A stretch of DNA of 52,333 nucleotides from an uncultured Roseburia sp. (GTDB taxonomy: Bacteria; Bacillota; Clostridia; Lachnospirales; Lachnospiraceae), in NCBI GenBank assembly GCA_947088345.1, contig CAMUGE010000020.1, positions 1 through 52,333 on the forward strand. The letters are read 5' to 3'. Shown piece after piece: positions 9,072 through 17,274 of the stretch. How positions within the stretch are numbered: position 1 is the first letter of the stretch; each line of letters starts with the position of its first letter. The position numbers were made by a program, and so were the translations under genes. The notes beneath the pieces are model-generated. The model had not been told where the DNA came from. It saw only the letters and a program-made list of their open reading frames with translations, and did not search any database.

Positions 9072-11368
9072 TGTTAGAACAGAAAATGTTTTACGACAGC
9101 GGAAACGAACTTGCTGCCTACGCGGCAAAGCAGATAAATTATCATGTGATGGGCTATTATCCGATCACGCCGTCAACGCAAATTGCAGAAAATCTGGATC
9201 TGATGGGCGCCAAAGGGGAGCATGACATTAAACTGATTGCGGCCGAGGGCGAGCACAGCGCAGCGGGCATTTGCTACGGGGCTTCTGCAGGAGGGGGCAG
9301 GGTGTTTAACGCGACCAGTGCAAATGGACTTATGTACGCGTTAGAGCAGTTCCCGGTGCAGTCCGGAACACGTATGCCGATGGTGATGAATGTGGCCTGC
9401 CGCACTATATCGGGGCCGCTTTGTATTAAGGGCGATCACAGCGACATTATGTATCTTTTAAATACAGGGTGGATTATTTTATTTGCAGATGAGCCGCAGA
9501 TGGTCTATGATATGAACCTTCTTGGCCTAAAACTTGCGGAGGCGGTAAACCTTCCGGTTGCGATTGCGTTTGACGGTTTCTTTACAAGCCACCAGAAGCG
9601 CCGCTGCCTTGTTTTTGCAAATGATGAGGATGTACAAAAGTATATCGGGCCAAAGATGGCATCCGATAATCAGAATATCTCTTCTCTTGCAAAAGACTCT
9701 GCAACCGGAGAAAACTGTTTTTACAGCGTTCTTGATCTGGCTCATCCGATTTCGGTCGGTTCCTATATGAATGAGCCGGATGTCATTAACAACCGTTATC
9801 AGATGCATCTGGCTATGGAAGAAGCAAGAAAGAAACTGCCCGGGCTTTTTGAAGAATATGAATCCATTTCCGGCCGTTCTCTGCATTTGTGCAGTGGTTA
9901 CTGCCATGAGGACGCCGAGATTCTTCTGTTTATACTCGGTTCCTCCTATCATACGGCAATGGAAGCAGTCGATCTTATGCGCAAGGAGGGGATTAAGGCC
10001 GGCGTGGTTACGCTCTATGTGCTTCGCCCGTTCCCTGCCGAAGAACTGCGCGAGTTGTGTCAGAATGCGGAAGTGATCATTGCCGCCGACAGACAGGACA
10101 GCTATGGCGCGGGAGGCGGAAATATGTCGCTGGAGCTGAAAGCAGCGCTGCAGAGCTGCAGTCATGCTCAATGTAAGAAGAAAAAAGTACTGACGCGTAT
10201 TTACGGGCTTGGCGGACGGGATTTTTATGTGGAAGACGCCGTTGCCATGTTAAAAGAGGGACTTTCGGAGAATGCCAGGGAGTTTGATTATTACGGCGTC
10301 ACGGAGGGTGTGGACGGGAAAAAACAGCCGCAGTATTTTAAACCGCTGACAAAAGAAGATACCACACTGGGATTAACCACCTGTATTTTTGATGAAAAGA
10401 CGAAAAAAATGAATGTCACAGGGGGAAATCTTCGCGACTTAACCGCAATGCCAAAACGTATTGCGCCGGGTCATGGCGCGTGTCCTGGCTGCGGAATTTT
10501 CGTCAATTTAAATCTTCTGTTAAAAGGAATTGAGGGGAATGTTGTGTTTTTGTTCCACACCGGCTGCGGCATGGTTGTCTCAACCGGATATCCGAAAACG
10601 GCGTTTCGCGTGCCCTATGTCCACAACCTGTTTCAGAACGGGCCTGCGACATTGAGCGGACTTGTGGAAGTATTTCATCAGCGTCAGAAACGCGGCGAGT
10701 ATCCGCAGGGTGAGATTACGTTTATTATGGTGAGCGGTGACGGCGGGATGGACATCGGTATGGGGTCTGCGATCGGAACGGCATTGCGCGGACACCGCAT
10801 GATTATTTTTGAATATGACAACGGCGGTTATATGAACACCGGATACCAGCTGTCCTATTCTACGCCCAAAGGCGCCAAGAGTTCCACATCGCATGTTGGA
10901 ACCGCGCAGTATGGCAAGACATTTTTTCACAAAGATACGCCGGAGATTATGTCCGCTACGCATATTCCTTATATTGCCACCGTCTCCGAGTCAAACCCGA
11001 CAGATTTTATCAAGAAAGCTGCGAAAGCAGGGGCCTATGCAAAAGAGTTTGGCACGGTCTATGTAAAAGCGCTGTCCGCCTGCCCGCTGAACTGGAATGA
11101 TAAACCTAATTTAGAGCGCAGCGTAATCGGCGGGGCAGTGGATTGCTGTTATTTTCCGCTCTATGAAATTGAAAACGGAATCACAACGCTCTCTTACGAT
11201 CCGGAGAAAAACGGCAAGAAAATTCCGGTGACAGAATGGTTTGCTATGATGGGAAGGACAAAGCATCTGGTCAAAGAGGAGTATAAAGAGGTGACAGAGA
11301 GTATTCAGAATGAAATTGACCGCAGATTTGCGCGGTTAAAGGCGCGTGCAGAAAATCCATTATTATGA
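9071..11368 (+). CDS. 2-oxoacid:ferredoxin oxidoreductase, alpha-beta fusion subunit
   Basis: A 765-residue catalytic subunit. Residues ~1-410 form the alpha part (pyrimidine-binding domain with GYYPITPSTQIAE, then the domain II region ending near GGRDFYVEDA). From ~465 comes the thiamine-diphosphate beta part: GHGACPGCGIFVNLN, FHTGCGMVVSTGYPKTAF and the cofactor motif SGDGGMDIGMGSA with NGGYMNTG. With the preceding gene it makes the four-domain complex that oxidatively decarboxylates a 2-oxoacid to an acyl-CoA and reduces ferredoxin. It is shorter than the single-chain pyruvate:ferredoxin oxidoreductase of ~1170 residues because the gamma and delta domains are encoded separately. The start overlaps the upstream stop (TAATG), with GGAGG 10 nt upstream. 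Substrate unknown. Confidence 0.88.
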   Translation: MLEQKMFYDSGNELAAYAAKQINYHVMGYYPITPSTQIAENLDLMGAKGEHDIKLIAAEGEHSAAGICYGASAGGGRVFNATSANGLMYALEQFPVQSGTRMPMVMNVACRTISGPLCIKGDHSDIMYLLNTGWIILFADEPQMVYDMNLLGLKLAEAVNLPVAIAFDGFFTSHQKRRCLVFANDEDVQKYIGPKMASDNQNISSLAKDSATGENCFYSVLDLAHPISVGSYMNEPDVINNRYQMHLAMEEARKKLPGLFEEYESISGRSLHLCSGYCHEDAEILLFILGSSYHTAMEAVDLMRKEGIKAGVVTLYVLRPFPAEELRELCQNAEVIIAADRQDSYGAGGGNMSLELKAALQSCSHAQCKKKKVLTRIYGLGGRDFYVEDAVAMLKEGLSENAREFDYYGVTEGVDGKKQPQYFKPLTKEDTTLGLTTCIFDEKTKKMNVTGGNLRDLTAMPKRIAPGHGACPGCGIFVNLNLLLKGIEGNVVFLFHTGCGMVVSTGYPKTAFRVPYVHNLFQNGPATLSGLVEVFHQRQKRGEYPQGEITFIMVSGDGGMDIGMGSAIGTALRGHRMIIFEYDNGGYMNTGYQLSYSTPKGAKSSTSHVGTAQYGKTFFHKDTPEIMSATHIPYIATVSESNPTDFIKKAAKAGAYAKEFGTVYVKALSACPLNWNDKPNLERSVIGGAVDCCYFPLYEIENGITTLSYDPEKNGKKIPVTEWFAMMGRTKHLVKEEYKEVTESIQNEIDRRFARLKARAENPLL

Positions 11369-11404
11369 GAAAGGGTTCGTCAAATTACCGGTTTAACCGC
11401 AGCG

Positions 11405-11444
11405 AAAGACGAGTGAAAAGCATCTGCTTTTTGCCCGTCTTTTT
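11405..11444 (+). terminator. Terminator of the oxidoreductase operon
   Basis: AAAGACG (11405-11411) and AAAAGCA pair with TGCTTTT and CGTCTTT (ending 11442) in an interrupted stem that ends in a T-rich run. It lies 36 nt after the stop codon. Confidence 0.75.
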
Positions 11445-11445
11445 G

Positions 11446-11620
11446 TTTGCGCGCCATGGGCGCGCTCTAACGGGTGAAAGTCCCGAACACGCCCAGGCAA
11501 CGAGGAAGTGTATAGCCGAACAGCAAGGGTGTGAAATGTGAAAGCTTATGACTTTCCTATGCGATAACATATGATGCGCGCTGCATGAAAAAGGAAAGTG
11601 GAAGCATAAGCAGCCGCGCT
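11446..11620 (+). mobile_element. Truncated group II intron, 5' domain I remnant
   Basis: The run from the GCGCGCC/GGCGCGC hairpin (11449-11465) through AACGGGTGAAAGTCCCG (11470-11486), CAGGCAACGAGGAAGTGTA and AGCCGAACAGCAAGGGTGT (to ~11533) matches the conserved 5' end and domain I of bacterial group II introns. The canonical GTGCG 5' end is degraded, there is no reverse transcriptase frame, and no domain V hairpin is recognisable before the next gene starts at 11751. This is therefore a dead fragment. The right limit is uncertain. Confidence 0.75.
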
Positions 11621-11658
11621 CCACTGCAAATTTTTCCCAGGGCGCATAATTTTGCGGA

Positions 11659-11672
11659 TGTGAAATTTCACA
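11659..11672. promoter_or_regulatory. Perfect palindrome upstream of the response regulator
   Basis: TGTGAAATTTCACA is a perfect 14-nt palindrome 78 nt before the regulator start. It resembles half-sites of CRP/FNR-family proteins (TGTGA...TCACA) but with a 4-nt rather than 6-nt centre. It could be the operator of this two-component operon; binding factor unknown. Confidence 0.4.
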
Positions 11673-11750
11673 GACTTTTCATGGATTCTTCAAGCGAATT
11701 TAAATATTTTGGGTTATCTTAGTTTCATTAACAAAAAAGGAAGGGAAACG

Positions 11751-12422
11751 ATGAGACTTTTATTAGCGGAAGACGAACGCTCGCTGTCGCGGGCCGTTGT
11801 GAAGATATTACAGTCGTATCACTATGAGGTAGACGCTGTGGACAACGGAAGCGACGCGCTGGAGCGCCTTGGGTCCGGCAACTATGATGCTGCCGTGTTA
11901 GATATTATGATGCCCAAAAAGGACGGGATTACCGTGCTCAAAGAGATACGCAGTTCCGGCAGCAGGCTGCCGATTCTGCTTCTGACAGCAAAAACAGAGA
12001 TTGACGAGAGAGTATTGGGACTTGACTGCGGAGCAAATGATTATCTGACGAAACCGTTTGACACAAGGGAGCTGTTGGCCAGAATTCGTGCGATGACAAG
12101 AAATCAGACGGCGGACGCATCCAAACTTTACTGCGGCAATATCTGTCTGGACCGCGGTACGTTTGAGCTGTCCTCGCCGAGCGCATGCTTTCGTCTGACA
12201 AACAAAGAGTTTCAAATGCTCGAACTTATGATCACAAACACAGGGCATCCGATTTCATCGGAGCGTTTTTTCGAAAAGATCTGGGGGAATGAACAGGATG
12301 CCGAATCCGGGATTGTCTGGGTCTACATATCATATCTGCGCAAAAAGCTGGAGGCGCTGCATGCCGATCTTAAAATCAGCGCTGATGCAAAACGTAATTA
12401 TACACTGCAAAATAAAGGATGA
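11751..12422 (+). CDS. OmpR-family response regulator
   Basis: A 223-residue two-component regulator. The receiver domain (residues 1-~115) has the acidic pair LLAEDE, the phospho-acceptor AAVLDIMMPKKDG, LLLTAK and the KPF lysine. The C-terminal winged-helix DNA-binding domain (LTNKEFQMLELMI, WVYISYLRKKLEAL) is of the OmpR/PhoB type. The open frame begins at 11709, but AAGGAAGGGAAACG just before the ATG at 11751 marks the start. The partner kinase follows 36 nt downstream. The target genes are not evident. Confidence 0.92.
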   Translation: MRLLLAEDERSLSRAVVKILQSYHYEVDAVDNGSDALERLGSGNYDAAVLDIMMPKKDGITVLKEIRSSGSRLPILLLTAKTEIDERVLGLDCGANDYLTKPFDTRELLARIRAMTRNQTADASKLYCGNICLDRGTFELSSPSACFRLTNKEFQMLELMITNTGHPISSERFFEKIWGNEQDAESGIVWVYISYLRKKLEALHADLKISADAKRNYTLQNKG

Positions 12423-12458
12423 ACCGGTGAGAGGCGACAGAAAGGTGTGGTATTGGAT

Positions 12459-13691
12459 ATGATAAGAAAACTGCAGATCAGATTTATCGTATTGTCAATG
12501 TCAGCGCTGTTGTTTGTACTGGTTATCATTATTTCCGGGATCAATATTGCAAATTACAGAATTGTTCTTTCCAATGCAGATAAAATTCTGGAACTGCTCG
12601 CTGACAATAACGGAGATTTTCCGATGGATCAGGAAAATTTACATTTCGATCTTCCGGAGGATATGTCGCCGGAAGTTCCATACGAATCCCGATATTTTTA
12701 TGTTACGTTAAACAACGAAACCGTATCCGCAATCCAGACAGAAATCAACCATATCGCATCCGTGGACTCTCTGGGCGCAGTTAACTATGCCGTGACGGCG
12801 ATCAAAAACAACAGGCCGACAGGGTTTGTTTCCACCTATCGCTATATTTTGCGCAAAAGGGCCGATACGACGTTGATTATCTTTCTGGACTGCGGAAGAA
12901 AGCTGCTTTCTTTTGAGTATTTCCTGTTTGCCAGTATTATAATTTCACTGGCCGGTTATTTTTTGGTGTTTCTGATTATCGCCTTTTTTTCCAATCGTAT
13001 TGTCCGTCCAATCTCGGAAGCATATGAGAAACAGAAACGTTTTATTACAGACGCCGGACACGAGATTAAAACCCCCCTTACCATTATCACGGCGGATGCG
13101 GATATTATAGAAATGGAGCATGGGGAAAGCGAGTGGGTTTCCGATATCAAAAAACAGGCAAAACACCTGACGGATCTGACAAACGACCTGATTTATCTGG
13201 CTCGTCTGGAGGAATCCCAAAAGACCATGCTGATGGTAGTTTTTCCTGTCTCGGATGTGGTAGAGGAAGCGGCCTTGTCGTTTCAGTCGATTGCGCAGAC
13301 GCAGGGAAAAAAATTTGAGTGCGTCGTTTTTCCGATGCTCTCCATGTGCGGTAATGCAAAAGCTGTTGCGCAGCTGATCAATATTCTGCTGGACAATGCG
13401 CTCAAATATTCTCCCAGTGGGGGCAGCGTTTTTGTGCGTTTAGAAAAACTAAATAAGTCGATACGCTTATCGGTTTACAATACCGTAAAAGAGCCGTTAA
13501 AAAAAGAAGACTTAAGCAGACTGTTTGAGCGCTTTTACCGACCGGATGCCTCTCGTAACTCAGGCGCCGGCGGGTACGGGATCGGCCTGTCTGTTGCACA
13601 GGCGATTGTTTTTTCTCATAGTGGAAAAATACAGGCCGTGGCGCCGGACAGTAAGTCGCTTATGATAACAGTGACATTTCCGGCAGCATAG
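12459..13691 (+). CDS. Membrane sensor histidine kinase
   Basis: A ~410-residue sensor kinase pairing with the preceding regulator. One membrane segment lies at residues ~10-32 and a second at ~148-170, enclosing an extracellular sensor part of ~115 residues with no recognisable fold. The cytoplasmic part has the H-box FITDAGHEIKTPLTIITADA, N-box LINILLDNALKYSP, and a Gly-rich ATP lid (SGAGGYGIGLSVAQAI). I see no clear HAMP domain between the second membrane helix and the H-box. Start choice is open: ATG at 12459, TTG at 12453 (better spaced from AAAGG at 12441-12445) or GTG at 12447 all share the frame and differ by at most four residues. Confidence 0.9.
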   Translation: MIRKLQIRFIVLSMSALLFVLVIIISGINIANYRIVLSNADKILELLADNNGDFPMDQENLHFDLPEDMSPEVPYESRYFYVTLNNETVSAIQTEINHIASVDSLGAVNYAVTAIKNNRPTGFVSTYRYILRKRADTTLIIFLDCGRKLLSFEYFLFASIIISLAGYFLVFLIIAFFSNRIVRPISEAYEKQKRFITDAGHEIKTPLTIITADADIIEMEHGESEWVSDIKKQAKHLTDLTNDLIYLARLEESQKTMLMVVFPVSDVVEEAALSFQSIAQTQGKKFECVVFPMLSMCGNAKAVAQLINILLDNALKYSPSGGSVFVRLEKLNKSIRLSVYNTVKEPLKKEDLSRLFERFYRPDASRNSGAGGYGIGLSVAQAIVFSHSGKIQAVAPDSKSLMITVTFPAA

Positions 13692-13794
13692 GGAGAACGG
13701 CGGGATATGCAGTAGAGATGCATTTCTTTCATATGAAAATGTAAATTTGTCAAAAAGTGGGGAGCAAATGATTTAAATTGCGGAGGTATTTGAT

Positions 13795-14391
13795 TTGACA
13801 TATGAAGATTTTTATGGACCTGCTCTGACGGGCCTGACAAAAACCAAACAGCAGATCTGCGATCTGATTTCATTATATTCCAGCGAGAACCCGGATCATG
13901 CAAAATCCGTGATCTATTGTTGTTCCCGTTTGAAAACGCCGGAAAGTATGATACAGAAACTTAAGAAGCGCGGTCTGCCGGTGAATAAACAGGCCGCACT
14001 TTCACAGGTATATGACGCGGTCGGTATCAGGGTTGTCTGTTCGTTTGCGGAGGATGTATATCAGATAGCTGCATGGCTGAAAAACAGGGCGGAGTTTCGC
14101 ATCCTCGAAGAGAAAGATTATATCGCATATCCAAAGCCAAACGGGTATCGAAGTCTGCATCTGCTGCTTCAAATGACAGAGGGGGAAGGGAGCGGACTTT
14201 TTGCGGAGATTCAAATCCGTACGATTGCCATTGACTTCTGGGCGGCTCTCGAACACCAGCTTAAGTATAAGAAAAATCTTCCGCATGAAGCAATGATACG
14301 GGAGGAATTAAAGCGCTGCGCGGATGAAATTGCGTCGGTGGATCTTTCAATGCAGACGATACGGGATATTCTAAGAGAAAGCAGCCCCTGA
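13795..14391 (+). CDS. Small alarmone synthetase, RelA/SpoT domain
   Basis: A 198-residue stand-alone (p)ppGpp synthetase domain. It has YDAVGIRVVCSFAEDVY (synthetase core with the metal-binding Asp), the nucleotide-binding DYIAYPKPNGYRSLHLLL, and EIQIRTIAIDFWAALEHQLKY. The hydrolase, TGS and ACT domains of long Rel proteins are absent, so it belongs with the RelP/RelQ-type small synthetases that transfer pyrophosphate from ATP to GDP or GTP during stress. Start is TTG at 13795 with GGAGGT 7 nt before it, and the next in-frame ATG is internal to the domain. It follows the sensor kinase by 104 nt on the same strand and may share its transcript. Confidence 0.87.
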   Translation: MTYEDFYGPALTGLTKTKQQICDLISLYSSENPDHAKSVIYCCSRLKTPESMIQKLKKRGLPVNKQAALSQVYDAVGIRVVCSFAEDVYQIAAWLKNRAEFRILEEKDYIAYPKPNGYRSLHLLLQMTEGEGSGLFAEIQIRTIAIDFWAALEHQLKYKKNLPHEAMIREELKRCADEIASVDLSMQTIRDILRESSP

Positions 14392-14411
14392 AGTTTTATG
14401 GGCTGCTTCTC
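14375..14411. terminator. Bidirectional terminator overlapping the alarmone synthetase stop
   Basis: GAGAAAGCAGCCC (14375-14387) pairs with GGGCTGCTTCTC (14400-14411), with one bulged A. The left arm lies inside the last codons of the synthetase gene. It also lies just past the stop of the convergent SIR2 gene. Confidence 0.8.
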
Positions 14412-14418
14412 CTTAGGA

Positions 14419-16953
14419 TTAATAAAAGGATTCTTCTTCCAGTTCTTCCCGATTACCCAGACTGTTTTTAATCATTTCCAAGTACGGATCGGTAAGGTTC
14501 ATTCTAAGCAGTGAAAGTTTTTCTTTTTTCTCCAGTAAATGGTAAAATTTTTGCATAGCGTCTAAAATATAGGGATCTGTTTCTGAATAGACGCTTTTTA
14601 GCATATCGCGCATCTCGTTTAATTCTTTGTTGGTGATATTAACCGCAAAAAGCTCAATATATCTTACCTTTTCCGAAACATAGGAACTCACAGAAAAGGA
14701 TTTCGCTTTTTCAATATAGTATTCGTTGCTGTATATTAACTGTTTCATCAGGTTTTCGCCTTTGCGAAACAGCGGTTCCGCAAGAGAAAGCGTCCCCTGT
14801 GAATTGGCAAATTTCAAAAAATTTCGTGCAATTGCATGTTGGATTTTAAACGATCTGGGCTGAATGGACTGCGATTTTTTCAGATAAGAAAAAGCTTTCG
14901 GATAATCTCGTTTGCTTTGTTCATGCAGGCCACGCTGTAACCAGTAATAACTGATATTTTTGTATGCCTCGCTTAAATCATTCAATAAACTGTCAAGGTC
15001 GCGATTCGTAAATTTGAAAGCTTTTTTCAGGTTTTCCTGATTGCACAGGCTTTGAAAAATGATTGTCCAGATATCGCGTCTTCCTTCGTATACATGCGGC
15101 GCGATTCGCTCCAGAAGGTCGTAGACAAGCGTATACAGTTCGTTATTATGGGTCTTTATTATTTCGTTTTGAAAAAGCGAGTTTCTTAATGCAATTCCCT
15201 GTCCGTCATATTTAATATAGTCAGCAATTCTTAAGTTGTTAATGTCCGGTTTTTGAGATTTGGAAAGTATGATCGATTTTCCGTATTTTTCAACATACAA
15301 CTCAATCGGATAATATGCGATATCTGCATAATTAAAAACCGCAATTTCTAACAGCAGCTTTTCTTCTGCAGATGATAACTTTTGCAGGATACGCATTTCC
15401 TTTTGAATTTTTTTTCGTATTCCGTTTCCATATGTCAATTCAAGCAGCAGATTAAGAATTGTTTTTTTTCTTGCAATTTCTCTTATGCGCTCTTCCTCTT
15501 GCTTATAATCATATAAATATCCAAGAGCGTTTTTGGCGTCTAATCTTGGATATATTTTTTCTGCATCCGGATATTTGATGGAATCTTCGCAGTTATATTC
15601 CTGAAAGTAATTGCCGTTTAAATAGTATTTCTTTTTGCCATGGTAATAGGTTCTGGATGCGCATAAGATCACCAATTCTTTATGCGCGTAATTAATTTTT
15701 AGCAGCTGTTCAATTACAGGGTAATAAAATGCGGCATTGTCGATCAGCAATGCATATTTTTCAAAGCTGCTTTCATTGATGTAATCAGTAATTACTTTAC
15801 GGTTTAAATATACGCCATTATATTCGAGCACTTCATATTCACGCTGGAAAAGGTAATATCCCAATTGTTTTAATAACGTGCTTTTTCCGGAAAACGAACT
15901 TCCATAGACACAAAAACATTTTGTCTTTGAGTTTTCTTCCAATAGCCTTTCCAATTCATTGCGTGCGTTCAAATATACATTATGCTCAAACGTCCAGTGT
16001 TCGAAAACGTCCTGCCATTTACAGGAAAATCCCTGGTAGATATTACTGTCATAGGAGGGGTCGAACATATGTATATCATCTCTGAGACGGTAAATCATAT
16101 TTCGGTTTAATATAAGTCTTGCAAGTTCCTTTTTTTCCGGATTATAATTCAGATCAGAGACAAATGTTAAAAATTGTTCCGTATTCCATTTAATAACGGT
16201 TGCGCCTAATCTTTGTTCCCATTGCTTTAACGTTGGGCCTGGAGAGGGTTCGATAAAAAAGATTTTACTCTGTTTACGCTTAATTTCCATATCTTCGTAT
16301 AATTGAAGGTAGTATTCTAAATCCGGTTCATCCATGGATGCGCCAATAAAAATGATGTCATTGGATGAGAACAGCTCATTCGTAAATTCAGTTAACCCTA
16401 AATGTAATTTCTGGTTGATCAGAGTATTATATTCTTTTTTACTGAAAATATAACCCTCGTCTGCATTTCTGACACAGCCGTGAAGCTTAATTAATTCCAT
16501 TCCTTCTCGATGTTCCGGCACATCTTTTTTGGCGGAGATACTTCGGTATTCTTTGTTGGCGCTTTCATAAATATTTTCTACGAGATCATCAATATTAACG
16601 GTATAGATTCTTTTCCAGGGATATTTCAGTAAGAGTTTATGGTAGCCTTTTCTGTTAGGACGGACTCCTTTTAGCCTTTCGGTTAGAAAGGTTTCCCGTT
16701 CTGCTTTCCCATTTTCAATAAAGGCGTCAATGTAATCGCATATTTCCCGGAGATTATACTTTTGAATTATTTCTTTTTCTTCGTCAGGCGTGTTAGCAGC
16801 CAAAAATATCTGAAACAGTTCATCTTTTAATTCAGAGCCGGTGGGCATAATGCCTCGACGGCAAACGGCTTCTCTTGAGAATCCGGCGCCCAAAAATAAA
16901 GTCGGCATATTATTAAGCAAAGAATTTTTTAAATTTTCTATATTTTTTTCCAT
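14419..16953 (-). CDS. SIR2-like/P-loop NTPase/helical-repeat protein, probable defence effector
   Basis: An 844-residue protein in three parts. Residues ~14-260 are a SIR2-like NAD-binding domain: LFLGAGFSR (21-27), TVNIDDLVE with Asn120, KLHG with catalytic-position His158, and FIGASMDEPDLE near 203-213. Residues ~320-600 are a P-loop NTPase with Walker A GSSFSGKS (351-358) and hydrophobic-acidic YALLIDNA as Walker B candidate. The remainder is helical and TPR-like (SKRDYPKAFSYLKKSQSIQP). SIR2-STAND proteins such as Avs5 and the Dsr proteins are antiphage effectors that deplete NAD on infection; the architecture here matches in outline, but antiphage function is inferred. The gene stands alone, is AT-rich compared with its neighbours, lies between terminator and intergenic DNA, and has no partner gene. 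ATG start with AGGA upstream. Confidence 0.8.
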   Translation of the reverse strand: MEKNIENLKNSLLNNMPTLFLGAGFSREAVCRRGIMPTGSELKDELFQIFLAANTPDEEKEIIQKYNLREICDYIDAFIENGKAERETFLTERLKGVRPNRKGYHKLLLKYPWKRIYTVNIDDLVENIYESANKEYRSISAKKDVPEHREGMELIKLHGCVRNADEGYIFSKKEYNTLINQKLHLGLTEFTNELFSSNDIIFIGASMDEPDLEYYLQLYEDMEIKRKQSKIFFIEPSPGPTLKQWEQRLGATVIKWNTEQFLTFVSDLNYNPEKKELARLILNRNMIYRLRDDIHMFDPSYDSNIYQGFSCKWQDVFEHWTFEHNVYLNARNELERLLEENSKTKCFCVYGSSFSGKSTLLKQLGYYLFQREYEVLEYNGVYLNRKVITDYINESSFEKYALLIDNAAFYYPVIEQLLKINYAHKELVILCASRTYYHGKKKYYLNGNYFQEYNCEDSIKYPDAEKIYPRLDAKNALGYLYDYKQEEERIREIARKKTILNLLLELTYGNGIRKKIQKEMRILQKLSSAEEKLLLEIAVFNYADIAYYPIELYVEKYGKSIILSKSQKPDINNLRIADYIKYDGQGIALRNSLFQNEIIKTHNNELYTLVYDLLERIAPHVYEGRRDIWTIIFQSLCNQENLKKAFKFTNRDLDSLLNDLSEAYKNISYYWLQRGLHEQSKRDYPKAFSYLKKSQSIQPRSFKIQHAIARNFLKFANSQGTLSLAEPLFRKGENLMKQLIYSNEYYIEKAKSFSVSSYVSEKVRYIELFAVNITNKELNEMRDMLKSVYSETDPYILDAMQKFYHLLEKKEKLSLLRMNLTDPYLEMIKNSLGNREELEEESFY

Positions 16954-17179
16954 AGTATCCTCGTATTTTCCTTTCTAATATATAATTCCAGAACTATTTT
17001 TTTAAAATATTGTTGTGTATATGATACCTTATCTCGCTTGTCGTTTCAACTACAAAATACAATAGAATTGAAAGATTTAATATAAATAAAAATATTTTTT
17101 ATTATTTGCAATAAAACGATTCCCCTTTGCATTATCTAAGTAACAAACAACAACAAAGTTAGTGTGAAGCGAGTAGTGT
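16954..17179. other. AT-rich divergent intergenic region
   Basis: About 225 nt between the leftward SIR2 gene and the leader RNA on the + strand. It is very AT-rich, with no gene. A weak candidate promoter for the rightward gene is TTGCAA (17106-17111), 18 nt, CATTAT (17130-17135). No recombinase site or direct repeat bounding the SIR2 gene was seen. Confidence 0.4.
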
Positions 17180-17274
17180 TGGCGCGCTTCAAAGCCATAA
17201 ATGGCTTGCCACAAAGTCGCTTATGTGCATAAAGCTAATGCGAACTGTGCTCGCAATCAGAAATGGAGGTTATT
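17180..17274 (+). ncRNA. Candidate structured 5' leader RNA, copy A
   Basis: The 93 nt ending at the start codon of the secreted-protein gene align over the same length with the 93 nt ending at the start codon at 40853, roughly four-fifths identical by eye. Predicted hairpins are AAGCCA-TAAA-TGGCTT (17192-17207), inside a possible TGGC/GCCA clamp (17180-17183 with 17208-17211), and TGCGA...TCGCA (17239-17255). A conserved single-stranded stretch AAAGTCGCT lies between them. The ribosome binding site ATGGAGG forms the 3' end. It does not match any riboswitch class I can recall. Confidence 0.6.

Noticed and set aside
9527-10171. 214-codon antisense frame over the alpha-beta oxidoreductase gene
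   Set aside because: It lies fully inside a clear catalytic subunit and shows no motif or ribosome binding site.
17180-17274. Leader considered as a c-di-GMP (GEMM-I) or other known riboswitch
   Set aside because: The AAAGCC and AAAGTCGC strings recall GEMM, but the GNRA-tetraloop helix and receptor arrangement of that class are absent, and no other class I know fits.
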